This document shows positions 53,166 to 61,724 of a stretch of 64,000 bases of DNA, one piece after another. The stretch lies in contig JAFPWY010000003.1 in NCBI GenBank assembly GCA_017412605.1, forward strand, positions 186,001 to 250,000, in the 5' to 3' direction. The DNA comes from Fibrobacter sp. (GTDB lineage Bacteria; Fibrobacterota; Fibrobacteria; Fibrobacterales; Fibrobacteraceae). The notes beneath the pieces are model-generated. The model was not told the DNA's origin, ran no database searches, and worked only from the letters and a program-made list of their open reading frames with translations. The position numbers and the translations under genes are program-made. Numbering within the stretch: position 1 is the stretch's first letter; each line of letters starts with the position of its first letter.

Positions 53166-56100
53166 TTAAGGGTGTTCTTTCAGATTAATACAGATAATAC
53201 GGATGTTATTCTTGTATTTGCCTGTTACACATTCTTGCAATTCTTTTTGAAGTTTGTCTGAGCTCTTTTTAAAGCAGAAAACTAAATAGATGCCATAACT
53301 GACATGTGTGTGTTCTAGATACTTCGTTATAAGTTGGTCATTAATGGCTGTTTTCAGACTTGGATTTTTATCAACTTTGCATTCTACGCGGACCGTATAT
53401 TCTTCTTTCTCTCTCCATTTTATGTTGATGTCTGCTCGGTTGTCACCGATAAGGTGTTCTCGTGTTGCTGTGGCGATTTTGTCGTAACGATCTCGCCAGC
53501 GTTGAACGAGAATATTTCGACACTGATTCTCATCACCTTTGGTTAGCATAAATATTTCTTTTTGATTGTCTTCTCCATTTTCAATATCATCTTTAATTGA
53601 TTCAATTTTTTCGCATACATCTATCCAAAAGTCACGATCGCTTGAGTATGTCTTACTGAAAAGGAATTCCTTTGCCTGCTTAATGTCAATAGATGTAATA
53701 GAATTCTCGTTGTTCTTTTTTGTTTCCAATTCGTATATTTTGCTTTGAATACGGTTTGTCCAATAATCGTTTGGATGTTTGTCTTTGAGATTTTCTAGGA
53801 TATTTTTCCATTTAGGTTCGTCCATCTGGTTCCACATTGTATGGTTGACAAACCAAGCACACATGTCTTGTGATGACTGAATTCCTGAATGAAATTCGAG
53901 AGTCTGTTCATTGTTGAATGTACATAGAAATATATTTACCAGTTTAAATCGATTTTCTGAAGAAAGATGTTTGTATACATTGTTGCTTTGACTGAGCATG
54001 TTAAATAGTAAAACAGCCTCATCGATGGACCAATCATCGGAACCATCGTGGAATTTTAGGATAAGGCTTGTTTTTTTGTCAATACCTTCATTAATTTTCC
54101 CAATTTCTTTAATCAGGTTATGCGATAATGTGAGCCCATAGTTGTCAATTACATTCTTGAATAACGTTGTAGCGCATTCCTTTGCAGAAGAAGAAAATAG
54201 TCCATGTGTCAAACTCTTTGTTTTGCTTAGGCATTCTTTATTGGGCCATTTATTTTTCAATTCCAAGATGATTTTTGAAAAAATATGTTCTTTTTCAGGG
54301 AAGTTGTAGTGGATGATTTTTTTCATGTACTCCACTATTAGGGATGTTGTTTTATTAGGATTCTCTTTTTCAATAATATCACTGAAGGAATTCTTTTTTA
54401 TGTTGCCGATCCGTTTCTCAAGTAAGGATAAAATGTATAGATAATCCTTGATACTTTGGGGGCGGATTGATTTGTAATCTTTGGTAGAATTGAGACAAAG
54501 ACAGGCATAATACAGATCATCGATATTACGCCCTGCTCCAGGAGCATACTGCGCCAGTGAATCTAAAGAGAGATATTCTTTGTAGGGTGATTTTCCGATG
54601 TTTTTTAATAGATTTTTTTTCATCAATTCAAGAATCTGTTGGTATGTTTTTTTTGTTAGACCTACAGACTCCTCTTTGAATTCATTGTTTAATAGATAGT
54701 GTGGTGTTACGTAAAAAAAGAAATTCCATGCATTCTTTTTTTGTTCATCTGTTAATGTCGTAAATTTCGCTTCGTTATCTTTAATGATGTTTTGTAATCT
54801 TTCTTTGTGCTCGGCCTGGATTTTCTTGCCTTCTGATTCCATTTTCGCTATTTCTGGGTCTTTTTTCCAATAATTTCTCCAAAAATCTACTAGGCCATAC
54901 TGTTTTGCTAATTCAGTACAGTGTTTTTTGGCGATTTTTGTTGTTTCCTTCTTGTTTCGCATTCCCTCGTATATCTTTCGGAGCAAAAATTTTTTTGAAG
55001 ATAACTCAGTTTTCTTTTGAATCATTTTACTCAAAATTTCATAGCTGTTTTGGGGTAAAATGGAATTCTCTAAGTGTCGAAGGCCGAACTCTTTTTTCCA
55101 ACATTCACTAATATGATTGTCGTCTTGCGGAAGAATGAACTCGATAAATTGGACATAAAATTTCTGCTTTGTTTTCTCGTCCCATAGTTTTATCTTTTTA
55201 GAGATGTTGCTCAAGGCATTTTCTGAAAAGGATATATCAATTTTATTGTGCTGCAGTAAAATGCTGAATGCGTCTTCTGCTGTTTCTTTTTCCAACATTT
55301 CATAATAGAAATCGCCAACAAAGCATTCTAAATCGTAAGCACGACGAAATTCTCGTCTTAATTTCTCAGAATCTGAGGAAAAAATTTGCGAAACAATAAC
55401 CTTTTTATGTTCGTATGAAATATCCTTTCTTAAATATGAAAAATGACCATGATGAATTTCAGATGTTTCTTTATACATCTTTATGTAGTCTATAATTTCG
55501 TTGTATTTAATGTTTGATGGGTAAAGATATCCGATGGCTTTGTCTAATATTTCGTCATCGTAATCCTTTATCTTTTCATTAGATATTTTTTCAATAATAT
55601 TTTTTAGGTGTTTGCTATTGCCGTTTAATAATGGCAATAGACGTTTCTTGTACATGTCCTTGAGATCTGGGTCACAAATCATTAAATAGGCGAAGTCTTG
55701 CAGGTCTTTAGACGGCTTTAGGGCTGATTGCATCAAATCGCTTAGCAAGAATAGGTAATGATTGTCCTCTTTTTTAGCAGACCTGTATTCTGATATGAGA
55801 AAATTGTCTAGTTTTGGCTCATAGAATGTGTTTGGACCGTAATTACGGCCAATGGATAGAAAATAAGGTGATTCCTTTGCGAAAGTCCTTATTCCTTGCA
55901 GAACCTTCTTCTTGTTGTTAATGCTAAAAAGAGAATTGTCTCCATAAATGTACTGCCCGTAAGGATCGACTTCGAATAATTCAGCGCTTTCGGTAAAACA
56001 GCATAGCCATGCGAAAATTCCTCTATATTCAGATGCGATTTTGGTTGTTTTTGGAACCAGACATAGGGTTGTGAGTCTCTTTGTTGAGAGAACGCCTGTG

Positions 56101-57014
56101 TCTAACAAAAACTTTGCGCATAGAAATTCAGCAACGGTTCTGTGAGTGAATGTGGAGGAGGTCTCTTTTTTAAAAAGATTTGTATTTCGTACTTCCTCTA
56201 ATTTATTTTTGGAATATCCATTTGTTTCGTCTGCAATTTCAGAAATGTTTTTTTCGTCGATTTGATTCATTCCTGCGAAAATATTGTAGTATGCAAGATA
56301 ACCGGCATATTTATATATTTCATCAACGGATAAAACTGCTGAATTTTTTTGACGTTTCTTATTCTTCTCGCGTGAAGATTCTATGAATTTTTCGTAAATT
56401 TCTTTCTTTGTTTTGGGGAAAGAATTATTTTTCGTGTCCTTGTATGATTCAAGGAACATTGTTAATATTTGCGGATTATCTAAAATTGGACAGTTGCCAA
56501 TTTTTTCAAGAAAACAATCAGATGCGTTGCCTAGATGTTGCTTTGTAAGCTCAATTCGCTGTTTCACGCTTAATGGCTGGATGAAAAATACTACAGGAGC
56601 AAAATCTTTGCTGATAATCTGCAAATCTTCACTATCATACCAATCCATGGCCCTGCAGCTAAGAATAATTTTTATGTTTTTATTTTTCTTCTTGATGTTA
56701 TTTATGATGTTTTGAATATCATAGAGGGGTTTAAATTTGTCAATGCTAGAAGAACGAAGTTCGTCAAATCCGTCTATTAGTAAATAGTTTTTTTTGATTG
56801 TATATGAAATAATATCGTTCCTATAGAGAAAATCTCTTATGCTAAATAAAGCTGCATTGAATTTTTGGGCAAAATGATTGAGAAGGGTTGTTTTGCCACT
56901 TCCTGGATTGCCTAGCAAAATGACAAAGCCATTATCTATCAGGGCTTTTTCTAACGAGAATTCTTCTTCATTGCCATATTTTTTTAATGTCAAATCAACA
57001 AAAATATTGCTCAT
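53166..57014 (-). CDS. Giant NACHT/STAND-like NTPase with C-terminal PD-(D/E)XK-type domain
   Basis: Starting at the second ATG (MSNIFVDLTL, nine bases after AAGGA) gives 1282 residues. The N-terminus carries Walker A GNPGSGKTT (35-43), Walker B NYLLIDGFDELRS (about 76-88) and a KIILSCRAMDW sensor, the NACHT/STAND order, then LRVTEF-like TFTHRTVAEFLCAKFL. About 800 helical residues follow, as in STAND sensor regions. The last 100 residues contain ADINIKW (Asp1195) and VRVECKVDK (Glu1211, Lys1213), a PD-(D/E)XK nuclease pattern. Bacterial STAND ATPases sense phage proteins and trigger effectors. Most known Avs proteins carry the nuclease at the N-terminus, so this order is unusual. Confidence 0.72.
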   Translation of the reverse strand: MSNIFVDLTLKKYGNEEEFSLEKALIDNGFVILLGNPGSGKTTLLNHFAQKFNAALFSIRDFLYRNDIISYTIKKNYLLIDGFDELRSSSIDKFKPLYDIQNIINNIKKKNKNIKIILSCRAMDWYDSEDLQIISKDFAPVVFFIQPLSVKQRIELTKQHLGNASDCFLEKIGNCPILDNPQILTMFLESYKDTKNNSFPKTKKEIYEKFIESSREKNKKRQKNSAVLSVDEIYKYAGYLAYYNIFAGMNQIDEKNISEIADETNGYSKNKLEEVRNTNLFKKETSSTFTHRTVAEFLCAKFLLDTGVLSTKRLTTLCLVPKTTKIASEYRGIFAWLCCFTESAELFEVDPYGQYIYGDNSLFSINNKKKVLQGIRTFAKESPYFLSIGRNYGPNTFYEPKLDNFLISEYRSAKKEDNHYLFLLSDLMQSALKPSKDLQDFAYLMICDPDLKDMYKKRLLPLLNGNSKHLKNIIEKISNEKIKDYDDEILDKAIGYLYPSNIKYNEIIDYIKMYKETSEIHHGHFSYLRKDISYEHKKVIVSQIFSSDSEKLRREFRRAYDLECFVGDFYYEMLEKETAEDAFSILLQHNKIDISFSENALSNISKKIKLWDEKTKQKFYVQFIEFILPQDDNHISECWKKEFGLRHLENSILPQNSYEILSKMIQKKTELSSKKFLLRKIYEGMRNKKETTKIAKKHCTELAKQYGLVDFWRNYWKKDPEIAKMESEGKKIQAEHKERLQNIIKDNEAKFTTLTDEQKKNAWNFFFYVTPHYLLNNEFKEESVGLTKKTYQQILELMKKNLLKNIGKSPYKEYLSLDSLAQYAPGAGRNIDDLYYACLCLNSTKDYKSIRPQSIKDYLYILSLLEKRIGNIKKNSFSDIIEKENPNKTTSLIVEYMKKIIHYNFPEKEHIFSKIILELKNKWPNKECLSKTKSLTHGLFSSSAKECATTLFKNVIDNYGLTLSHNLIKEIGKINEGIDKKTSLILKFHDGSDDWSIDEAVLLFNMLSQSNNVYKHLSSENRFKLVNIFLCTFNNEQTLEFHSGIQSSQDMCAWFVNHTMWNQMDEPKWKNILENLKDKHPNDYWTNRIQSKIYELETKKNNENSITSIDIKQAKEFLFSKTYSSDRDFWIDVCEKIESIKDDIENGEDNQKEIFMLTKGDENQCRNILVQRWRDRYDKIATATREHLIGDNRADINIKWREKEEYTVRVECKVDKNPSLKTAINDQLITKYLEHTHVSYGIYLVFCFKKSSDKLQKELQECVTGKYKNNIRIICINLKEHP

Positions 57015-57104
57015 AAAACCCATTCCTTATAATTCGGTATATCTATGCCCCAACTCTGCTTGAAGTATTTGTAAAGCCAAATGTATTTTAATCGGACTTT
57101 GTTT

Positions 57105-58052
57105 TGTCAGCTACCCATTTTTAGGACCGGTTTAAAGTATACAAAATCACCCAGTTCTTGCCAACCGATATTCCATTGGAGCGAGGTTGTTTAAGGCGTC
57201 ATGGGGTCTTTCGTTGTTGTAGTAGTCCATCCATTTTTCGGTAACTTCCCTTACATCGTCTAGAGTCCTGAAAATATATGCGTCCAGAACAGCCCTGCGA
57301 TACGACCCGTTGAACCGTTCGATATAGCTGTTTTGAGTTGGGCGTCCTGGCTGCGTGTACAAGATCTTGATCCCGTTACCCTCGCACCATTCCTGGAACT
57401 CATGCGAGATGCCGGTATGGAGTGCGCCGCTTTTTGAGCGACGGCAACTCTATCGCTGTCATCGATGATGTTCAGTACGCGGAACTTGCGGTTGCTTTGC
57501 AAGACATCCGTCACGAAATCCATAGACCAGGTTACGTTTTCCTGCTCCGGAGTCACGAGCGGATTCTTGACTCGGGCAAGCAAGCGCTTGCGCAACGGCT
57601 TGCGCTTGTTGAAGTGAATCGCCTCGTAGACACGGTAGACCTTCTTGTGGTTCCACGGATGCCCATCCTTGCGAATCAGCCTGAATATTTTCCAGAAGCC
57701 ATCGTTGGCAGCCTCGGCCTTCTGCCGTATCGCAGCCTCGACCTCGGAATCATCCTTGGTTGATTCGTAGTACCATTCGGCGCTAGAGTTTTTTTTCGAT
57801 GACCTCACGGAGGATTTCGTTGTCCAGGGCGAGGTTTGCGTACATCTTCTTGAGCTTGGCGTTTTCTTCTTCGAGTTCCTTGAGCTTTTTTAGCTGGCTG
57901 GCATCAAGTTCGTTTACGCTTTTGACTATTTCCGATTCGGAGTGAGTCAGTTTTTTCATGGCTGTTCATTCGCTACCAAAGGTAGCATTTTGACAATGGC
58001 AAAATCGCCGTTTGTCTAGTTATGAACAGTCCTAATTATGGGGAAGCTTACA
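57105..58052 (-). mobile_element. Decayed IS3-family element, copy 1
   Basis: The ends are imperfect inverted repeats: TGTCAGCTACCCATTTTTAG at 57105 and, inverted, TGTAAGCTTCCCCATAATTA at 58052. On the minus strand orfA (ATG 57959) starts MKKLTHSESEIVKSV and jumps directly to NELDASQLKKLKELEEENAK, lacking the usual HTH. It runs to an A8 slippery tract before orfB. OrfB has EWYYESTKDDSEVEAAIRQK and TWSMDFVTDV (first catalytic Asp). It then skips the second Asp region and resumes, shifted, with SHEFQEWC and LYTQPGRPTQNSYIERFNGS. The element is thus inactive. No target duplication is visible. Confidence 0.85.
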
Positions 58053-58069
58053 AAAATGGGTAGCTGACA
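58053..58069. repeat. Fragment of an IS3-type right end next to copy 1
   Basis: AAAATGGGTAGCTGACA matches the right terminal repeat of the element, here inverted beside the left end of copy 1. It shows that a second element once abutted this one. Confidence 0.65.
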
Positions 58070-58268
58070 CTGTCAACTATAGTTGCAAAATGACAAATCT
58101 TCGCCGCGGGTATTGACTTTGGCTGTTTGTTTGTGTATATTTGATAGTGAACAAATGTGCATTATATGCAAAATTTGTTCATAAATCCTTGAACAAAACC
58201 GACTTAGGTCCAATAGAGGGGGTTGACTCGAATGTTGAAATTTCATATTTTTAGGGGAAAGGAATCGC

Positions 58269-58811
58269 ATGTCCGCATTTAAACCATTGTTCGGCAAGGA
58301 TGTCCTGATCAATGCCGCCTTGTGGGTCGCCACGAGGTTGCCCGAGGATCAGTGTCGCTTGCACAAGATTTTCAAAATCTTGTGGTTTGCGGACTTGTAC
58401 CACCTGAAAAAATACGGCAGGACCGTCACTGGCGACACGTATATCGCCATGAATAATGGACCTGTGCCGTCTGTCTTGTACGACGAGATGAAGCCGGACC
58501 CGTCGGAGGGCGATGCCTTCCGGCGTTTCGACCGCGGAAACGAGAAGGGCTTCGTGGTGCCGCTGAAGAGTGTCAATGCGGATTACCTTTCGGAGACCGA
58601 TGTCGAGGCCCTGACCTACTCGCTTAATTTGTACAAAGACAAGTCATTCGACGAATTGACCCAGTTGTCCCACAAACATGCCTGGAATTCGGCCCGGAAC
58701 GCGGGCATGAATACGTCTATCAGGATAGATGAAATCCTTGATGAGATTGGTGCGGACAGCGAACTCCGCGAATACGTAAAAGACGATATTCTCTTCAGGC
58801 AGGCGCTTTAA
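58269..58811 (+). CDS. Panacea-domain (SocA-like, DUF4065) antitoxin candidate
   Basis: The 180-residue protein shows the Panacea pattern: INAALWVATRLPEDQCRLHKIFKILWFADLYHLKKYGRTVTGDTYIAMNNGPVPSVLYDEMK, with the hallmark GxxxxxDxYxAxxxGPVxxxLY core, and C-terminal LSHKHAWNSARN. Panacea proteins are modular antitoxins paired with varied toxins; the original SocA was a proteolytic adaptor. It ends two bases before the next gene, so the pair is surely cotranscribed. GGGGAAAGG before the ATG is the ribosome-binding site. Confidence 0.82.
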   Translation: MSAFKPLFGKDVLINAALWVATRLPEDQCRLHKIFKILWFADLYHLKKYGRTVTGDTYIAMNNGPVPSVLYDEMKPDPSEGDAFRRFDRGNEKGFVVPLKSVNADYLSETDVEALTYSLNLYKDKSFDELTQLSHKHAWNSARNAGMNTSIRIDEILDEIGADSELREYVKDDILFRQAL

Positions 58812-58813
58812 TT

Positions 58814-59221
58814 ATGGAACTGCCTAAGGAGTTAACGGGGCGCTTGTATTCTGAGCGCAGTGCTGTGGTCCATTCGGAAGTCAATTCTGTTATAAAAACG
58901 GACCATGGCAAGTATTTGCTGGTTGTCAAGAAAACCGAATCGCTAGTGGTATGCTGTTCCATCAATTCGGAACGCTACCGTTTCAAGCCGGAGGAATCGC
59001 AGCCCAAGATTCTGAAGAGCGAGAACGACTTTCTGCATCACGATTCCTTTGTAGACTGTGCGCAGATCTTTGCGATAGATGTGAATGTCTTTCTGAATAA
59101 CATGAGTAAGGGCGTGTTTGTACCGGTGGGCCTGTTGAACGAAATCTCGATGGCGTTTGTCCTACGTGCGGGGCAGACCTGCCCGATGTTGAATAAGGTC
59201 GAGCAGAGTTATTTCAAGTAG
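58814..59221 (+). CDS. Partner of the Panacea protein, putative toxin of unknown family
   Basis: The 135-residue protein begins MELPKELTGRLYSERSAVVHSEV and has beta-rich sequence (KYLLVVKKTESLVVCCSINSE, SFVDCAQIFAIDVNVFLN, KGVFVPVGLLNEISMAFVLR). The arrangement of strands could fit a PemK/MazF-like barrel, but I do not see its motifs and make no assignment. Its position directly after a Panacea gene predicts a toxin. Confidence 0.6.
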   Translation: MELPKELTGRLYSERSAVVHSEVNSVIKTDHGKYLLVVKKTESLVVCCSINSERYRFKPEESQPKILKSENDFLHHDSFVDCAQIFAIDVNVFLNNMSKGVFVPVGLLNEISMAFVLRAGQTCPMLNKVEQSYFK

Positions 59222-59287
59222 TAGGCCTCTCTGTAAGTTTCCCCATGAACAGTTGCAAAAAATGCAACAACTGCAATTCTTGCGTTC

Positions 59288-59311
59288 TGCGTTAGGCCTC
59301 CAGCCACTTGC
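59288..59311. repeat. Short dispersed repeat, copies also at 60735-60758 and 60785-60798
   Basis: TGCGTTAGGCCTCCAGCCAC plus TTGC recurs identically at 60735-60758 and partly at 60785-60798, each before another relic or IS end. The GC-rich stretch 59312-59517 behind it holds only palindromic segments (CTTGCGGCTGTGCCGCTTAG, CATGCTGGCATG) and no credible gene. Confidence 0.65.
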
Positions 59312-59517
59312 GGCTGTGCCGCTTAGTGGCTATGGTCCCCTTTAGGGGAGATCGAAGCCCGAAGGGCCGGGAGGGCCGCCCGTATCCCGCGCACGGCCCT
59401 CTAGGCGGAAAATATCGAAGGCGAGTGAGCGAAAACATGCTGGCATGTTTTCGTATCCGAGCCGAGTATTTATGCCGCGAGAGCCCGCCCCTGCGCAGCA
59501 GGGAACGCCCGGTGTCG

Positions 59518-59682
59518 AATGCGACGGCCGCCTGTGCAAAGGATGAGTCTGTCCGTCTGCAGTCTTCCAGCGGTGGAATCTTCACCGTCTTGGCGGAGCG
59601 CGTCTTGGATGACGGCGGGGTAGTGGTCGGTGTCGCCCAGACTGCTCCGACCCGTTTCGGACATATCGTTGTTGACAACAAG
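59518..59682 (+). pseudogene. Fragment of an FrhB-like (coenzyme F420 hydrogenase beta) polysaccharide-locus gene
   Basis: The frame reads NATAACAKDESVRLQSSSGG then IFTVLAERVLDDGGVVVGVA, the N-terminal signature of FrhB/F420-hydrogenase-beta-like proteins that often sit in exopolysaccharide loci (RxxSSSGGxFxxLAExxL..GGxVxGA). It stops being homologous at the IS end at 59686, and there is no start upstream. It is a truncated relic of 55 codons. Confidence 0.6.
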
Positions 59683-59685
59683 GCG

Positions 59686-59715
59686 TGTAAGCTTCCCCAT
59701 AATGGGTAGCTGACA
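59686..59715. mobile_element. 30-bp remnant of the IS3-type element: both ends fused
   Basis: TGTAAGCTTCCCCATAA (left end) is followed immediately by TGGGTAGCTGACA (right end), with all internal sequence gone. It truncates the FrhB-like relic. A weaker left-end match (TGTAAGTTTCCCCAT) lies at 59232-59246. Confidence 0.7.
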
Positions 59716-59823
59716 AAAGGAACTGCGCAGCAGGGAACGCCATTTATATGTTTTTGACTCCTTTTTCTGCCCGAAAATGAAATCCGGCTTGTTTTTAACG
59801 ACTACATAATCTATATTCAAATT

Positions 59824-60042
59824 ATGGCCGACAAGTACAAAATACCTTACGTGAACATGTGCATCCGCCTTTTTGCGCGGCGTTTCCAAATGACGCTTCA
59901 GGGGGCGGCAGATTACCTGTGCAAGTTTAAGGGAATTCGGTTTCTGGATGACTGCTATCCTTCGGAACATCTTCTGCCTGTGGAAGATGCCTTGGACGAC
60001 CTTGTCGCCGTCTGCAAGAGTAACGGTGGAGCCATCGGATGA
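59824..60042 (+). CDS. DUF3791-family small protein
   Basis: The 72-residue protein MADKYKIPYVNMCIRLFARRF contains MTLQGAADYLCKFKGIRFLDD and HLLPVEDALDDLVAVC, the DUF3791 pattern. Members are normally found just before DUF3990 genes, as here, where an ATGA overlap couples them. A regulatory or antitoxin-like role is inferred from this linkage. Confidence 0.65.
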   Translation: MADKYKIPYVNMCIRLFARRFQMTLQGAADYLCKFKGIRFLDDCYPSEHLLPVEDALDDLVAVCKSNGGAIG

Positions 60043-60512
60043 TCCTGTACCATGGGACTAATTGCGACTTTTCCCAAATTAATCTGGGGAAGACCAAGCC
60101 CTACAAGGACTTTGGAAAAGGTTTTTATGTAACCGATATCTAACAACAGGCTGTTGATTTGGCAAAAAGTCGTTGTCGGATTTGGGGTGGAATCCCGGTT
60201 GTTCAGGAATATGATTTTGACGAAAGCGTTCTTCTGTCGGATGCTTTAAAAATTCTGCGATTTGAAAAAGTCTGTGTTGAATGGGCGGATTTCATATACA
60301 AGAATCGGAGCCGTTCGGCGGGATTTACCCATCAATATGATGTCGTGATAGGGCCTATAGCGGATGATGGCGTTGCTTACTTGTTGAATCTGTACGAAGA
60401 AGGCTTGCGAACCTTAGAAGAGTTGGCTAAGGAACTTGAATACAAAGATTTGAATAACCAGTTCTGCTTTTTGACGGATCGGGCAATTTCACTTTTGCAT
60501 CGGGTAAAATAA
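60039..60512 (+). pseudogene. DUF3990 gene with an in-frame stop
   Basis: From ATG 60039 the frame reads MILYHGTNCDFSQINLGKTK, PYKDFGKGFYVTDI, then TAA at 60141-60143. It resumes in the same frame with QQAVDLAKSRCRIWGG and runs to a stop at 60512, totalling about 157 codons. The YHGT motif and length are those of DUF3990, which I recall as related to ADP-ribosyltransferase folds. A single base change explains the stop (for example AAA or GAA to TAA). Alternatively a TTG at 60159 starts a shortened protein, but it would lack the YHGT motif. Confidence 0.72.
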
Positions 60513-60730
60513 TGACGGCAGCGCAAAGCGAATCTCTCGTATCAAAAATTGTCGAGAAAAACGTTCAGCTTTTGATGAACGAGTTCTCCTTGGATTTGGA
60601 GTCCGCTTTTGCCTTTATATACAAAACGAAGGTGTTTGAGTCGTTGAACGCGCCTGACACGGGATTGCGTGCCCGTAGCGCCGATTATATTTACGAACTT
60701 GTGCGCGAAGAATTTTTAGCTAAACGGTAG
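60512..60730 (+). CDS. Second DUF3791-like small protein
   Basis: The 72-residue protein has VQLLMNEFSLDLESAFAFIYKTKVFESLNAPDTGLRARSADYIYELVREEF, matching the DUF3791-type pattern of EFSLxxExAxxFIYxSxVYxxLxDPxTGL. It starts within TAATG, overlapping the preceding stop. It completes a DUF3791 / DUF3990 / DUF3791 set, common in anaerobes. Confidence 0.68.
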   Translation: MTAAQSESLVSKIVEKNVQLLMNEFSLDLESAFAFIYKTKVFESLNAPDTGLRARSADYIYELVREEFLAKR

Positions 60731-60817
60731 TTTTTGCGTTAGGCCTCCAGCCACTTGCAATAGAGCATCTTTTTTCCCGCTTTCTGCGTTAGGCCTCCAT
60801 GTAAGCTTCCCCATAAT

Positions 60818-61415
60818 TGTAAGCTTCCCCATAATTAGGACTGTTCATAACTAGACAAAAGGCAATTCTGCCTGCGTCAAAATGCTTCCTTTGGTAGCAA
60901 AGGAACAGCCATGAAGAAACTGACTCATTCCGAATCGGAAATCGTCAAAAGCGTAAACGAACTTGATGCCAGCCAGCTTAAGAAACTGAAGGAACTCGAA
61001 GAAGAGAACGCCAAGCTCAAGAAGATGTACGCCAATCTCGCCCTGGACAACGAGATTCTCCGCAAGGTTATCGAAAAAAAACTCTAGAGCCGAATGGTAC
61101 TACGAATCAACCAAGGACGATTCCGAAGTCGAGGCTGCGATACGGCAGAAGGCCGAGGCTACCAACAATTCATTTCACATGAATTTCAAGATTGGTGCGA
61201 TGGAAGCGGAATCAAAATTTTGTACACGCAGCCCGGGTGTCCGACACAGAACAGCTATATCGAACGGTTTAACGGATCGTACCGAAGGGCTGTTCTTGAC
61301 GCCCACATTTTCAGGACACGACTCCTTAAACAAACTCGCTCCAATAGAGTATCGGTTGATGAGAACAGGGTGATTTTGTATACTTTAAACCAATCCTAAA
61401 AATGGGTAGCTGACA
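60818..61415 (+). mobile_element. Decayed IS3-family element, copy 2
   Basis: It runs from TGTAAGCTTCCCCAT (60818) to AAATGGGTAGCTGACA (61415), 598 bp. OrfA (60911-61087, 58 residues) begins MKKLTHSESEIVKSVNELDA and has the same missing HTH as copy 1. OrfB keeps only a short start (RAEWYYESTKDDSEVEAAIR in another frame) and a scrambled C-terminal part (FHMNFKIGAMEAES, SLNKLAPIEYRL). An extra tandem left end (TGTAAGCTTCCCCATAATTG) lies directly before it at 60800. Confidence 0.85.
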
Positions 61416-61547
61416 GGACAAATACACTCTAGACCAGTTGATAAAGAAGTATTGCCCCTTCCCGTCACCTTTGAAGCGTGTGTATACCCGTGTGCGGGGA
61501 CTGCTTGGGCGATTGAAGCGGATGGTTGTGGGGTAGGGAAAGACAAA

Positions 61548-61577
61548 AGGACCGCCGTAAGGCGGTCCTTTCGTTGG
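61548..61577 (-). terminator. Strong intrinsic terminator of the 43-residue protein gene
   Basis: On the minus strand AAAGGACCGCC and GGCGGTCCTTT form an 11-bp perfect stem around TTAC, followed by TGTC. It lies 16 bases after the small gene's stop on the same strand. The stem also reads well on the plus strand. Confidence 0.85.
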
Positions 61578-61592
61578 TTTGAAGTTGCTTGG

Positions 61593-61724
61593 TTATTTGC
61601 GTCTTGGCTCTCTTTGCGAAAGGGCGCTACCAGCTATGCTTTTCGTAGTTTTGCTGGTTCGGCCATCTCGAAGTGCTCGAGAAGCCTTCGACGCGATTTT
61701 AGGCGAAGTTACTTTCTTTGCCAC
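61593..61724 (-). CDS. Conserved small basic protein with GTG start
   Basis: A 43-residue frame on the minus strand begins with GTG after AGGAG at seven bases: VAKKVTSPKIASKASRALRD, then GRTSKTTKSIAGSALSQREP, and ends RRK with TAA. I recall closely worded short proteins (VTSPKxASKASKxL..GxxxKxxKSxAGSALSQ) in unrelated bacteria, often on mobile DNA, without known function. A perfect terminator follows. The composition (Lys, Ser, Ala) suggests a nucleic-acid-binding or disordered peptide. This is better supported than the longer plus-strand frames that cross it. Confidence 0.72.
   Translation of the reverse strand: MAKKVTSPKIASKASRALRDGRTSKTTKSIAGSALSQREPRRK

Noticed and set aside
57105-58069. 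Active transposon with ends at 57105 and 58069
   Set aside because: The true left end is at 58052; the last 17 bases belong to a second element, and orfB is deleted and shifted.
59308-59709. Complete 133-codon gene
   Set aside because: Only codons 71-125 resemble a protein (FrhB-like); the first part is repeat-derived, so I call a relic.
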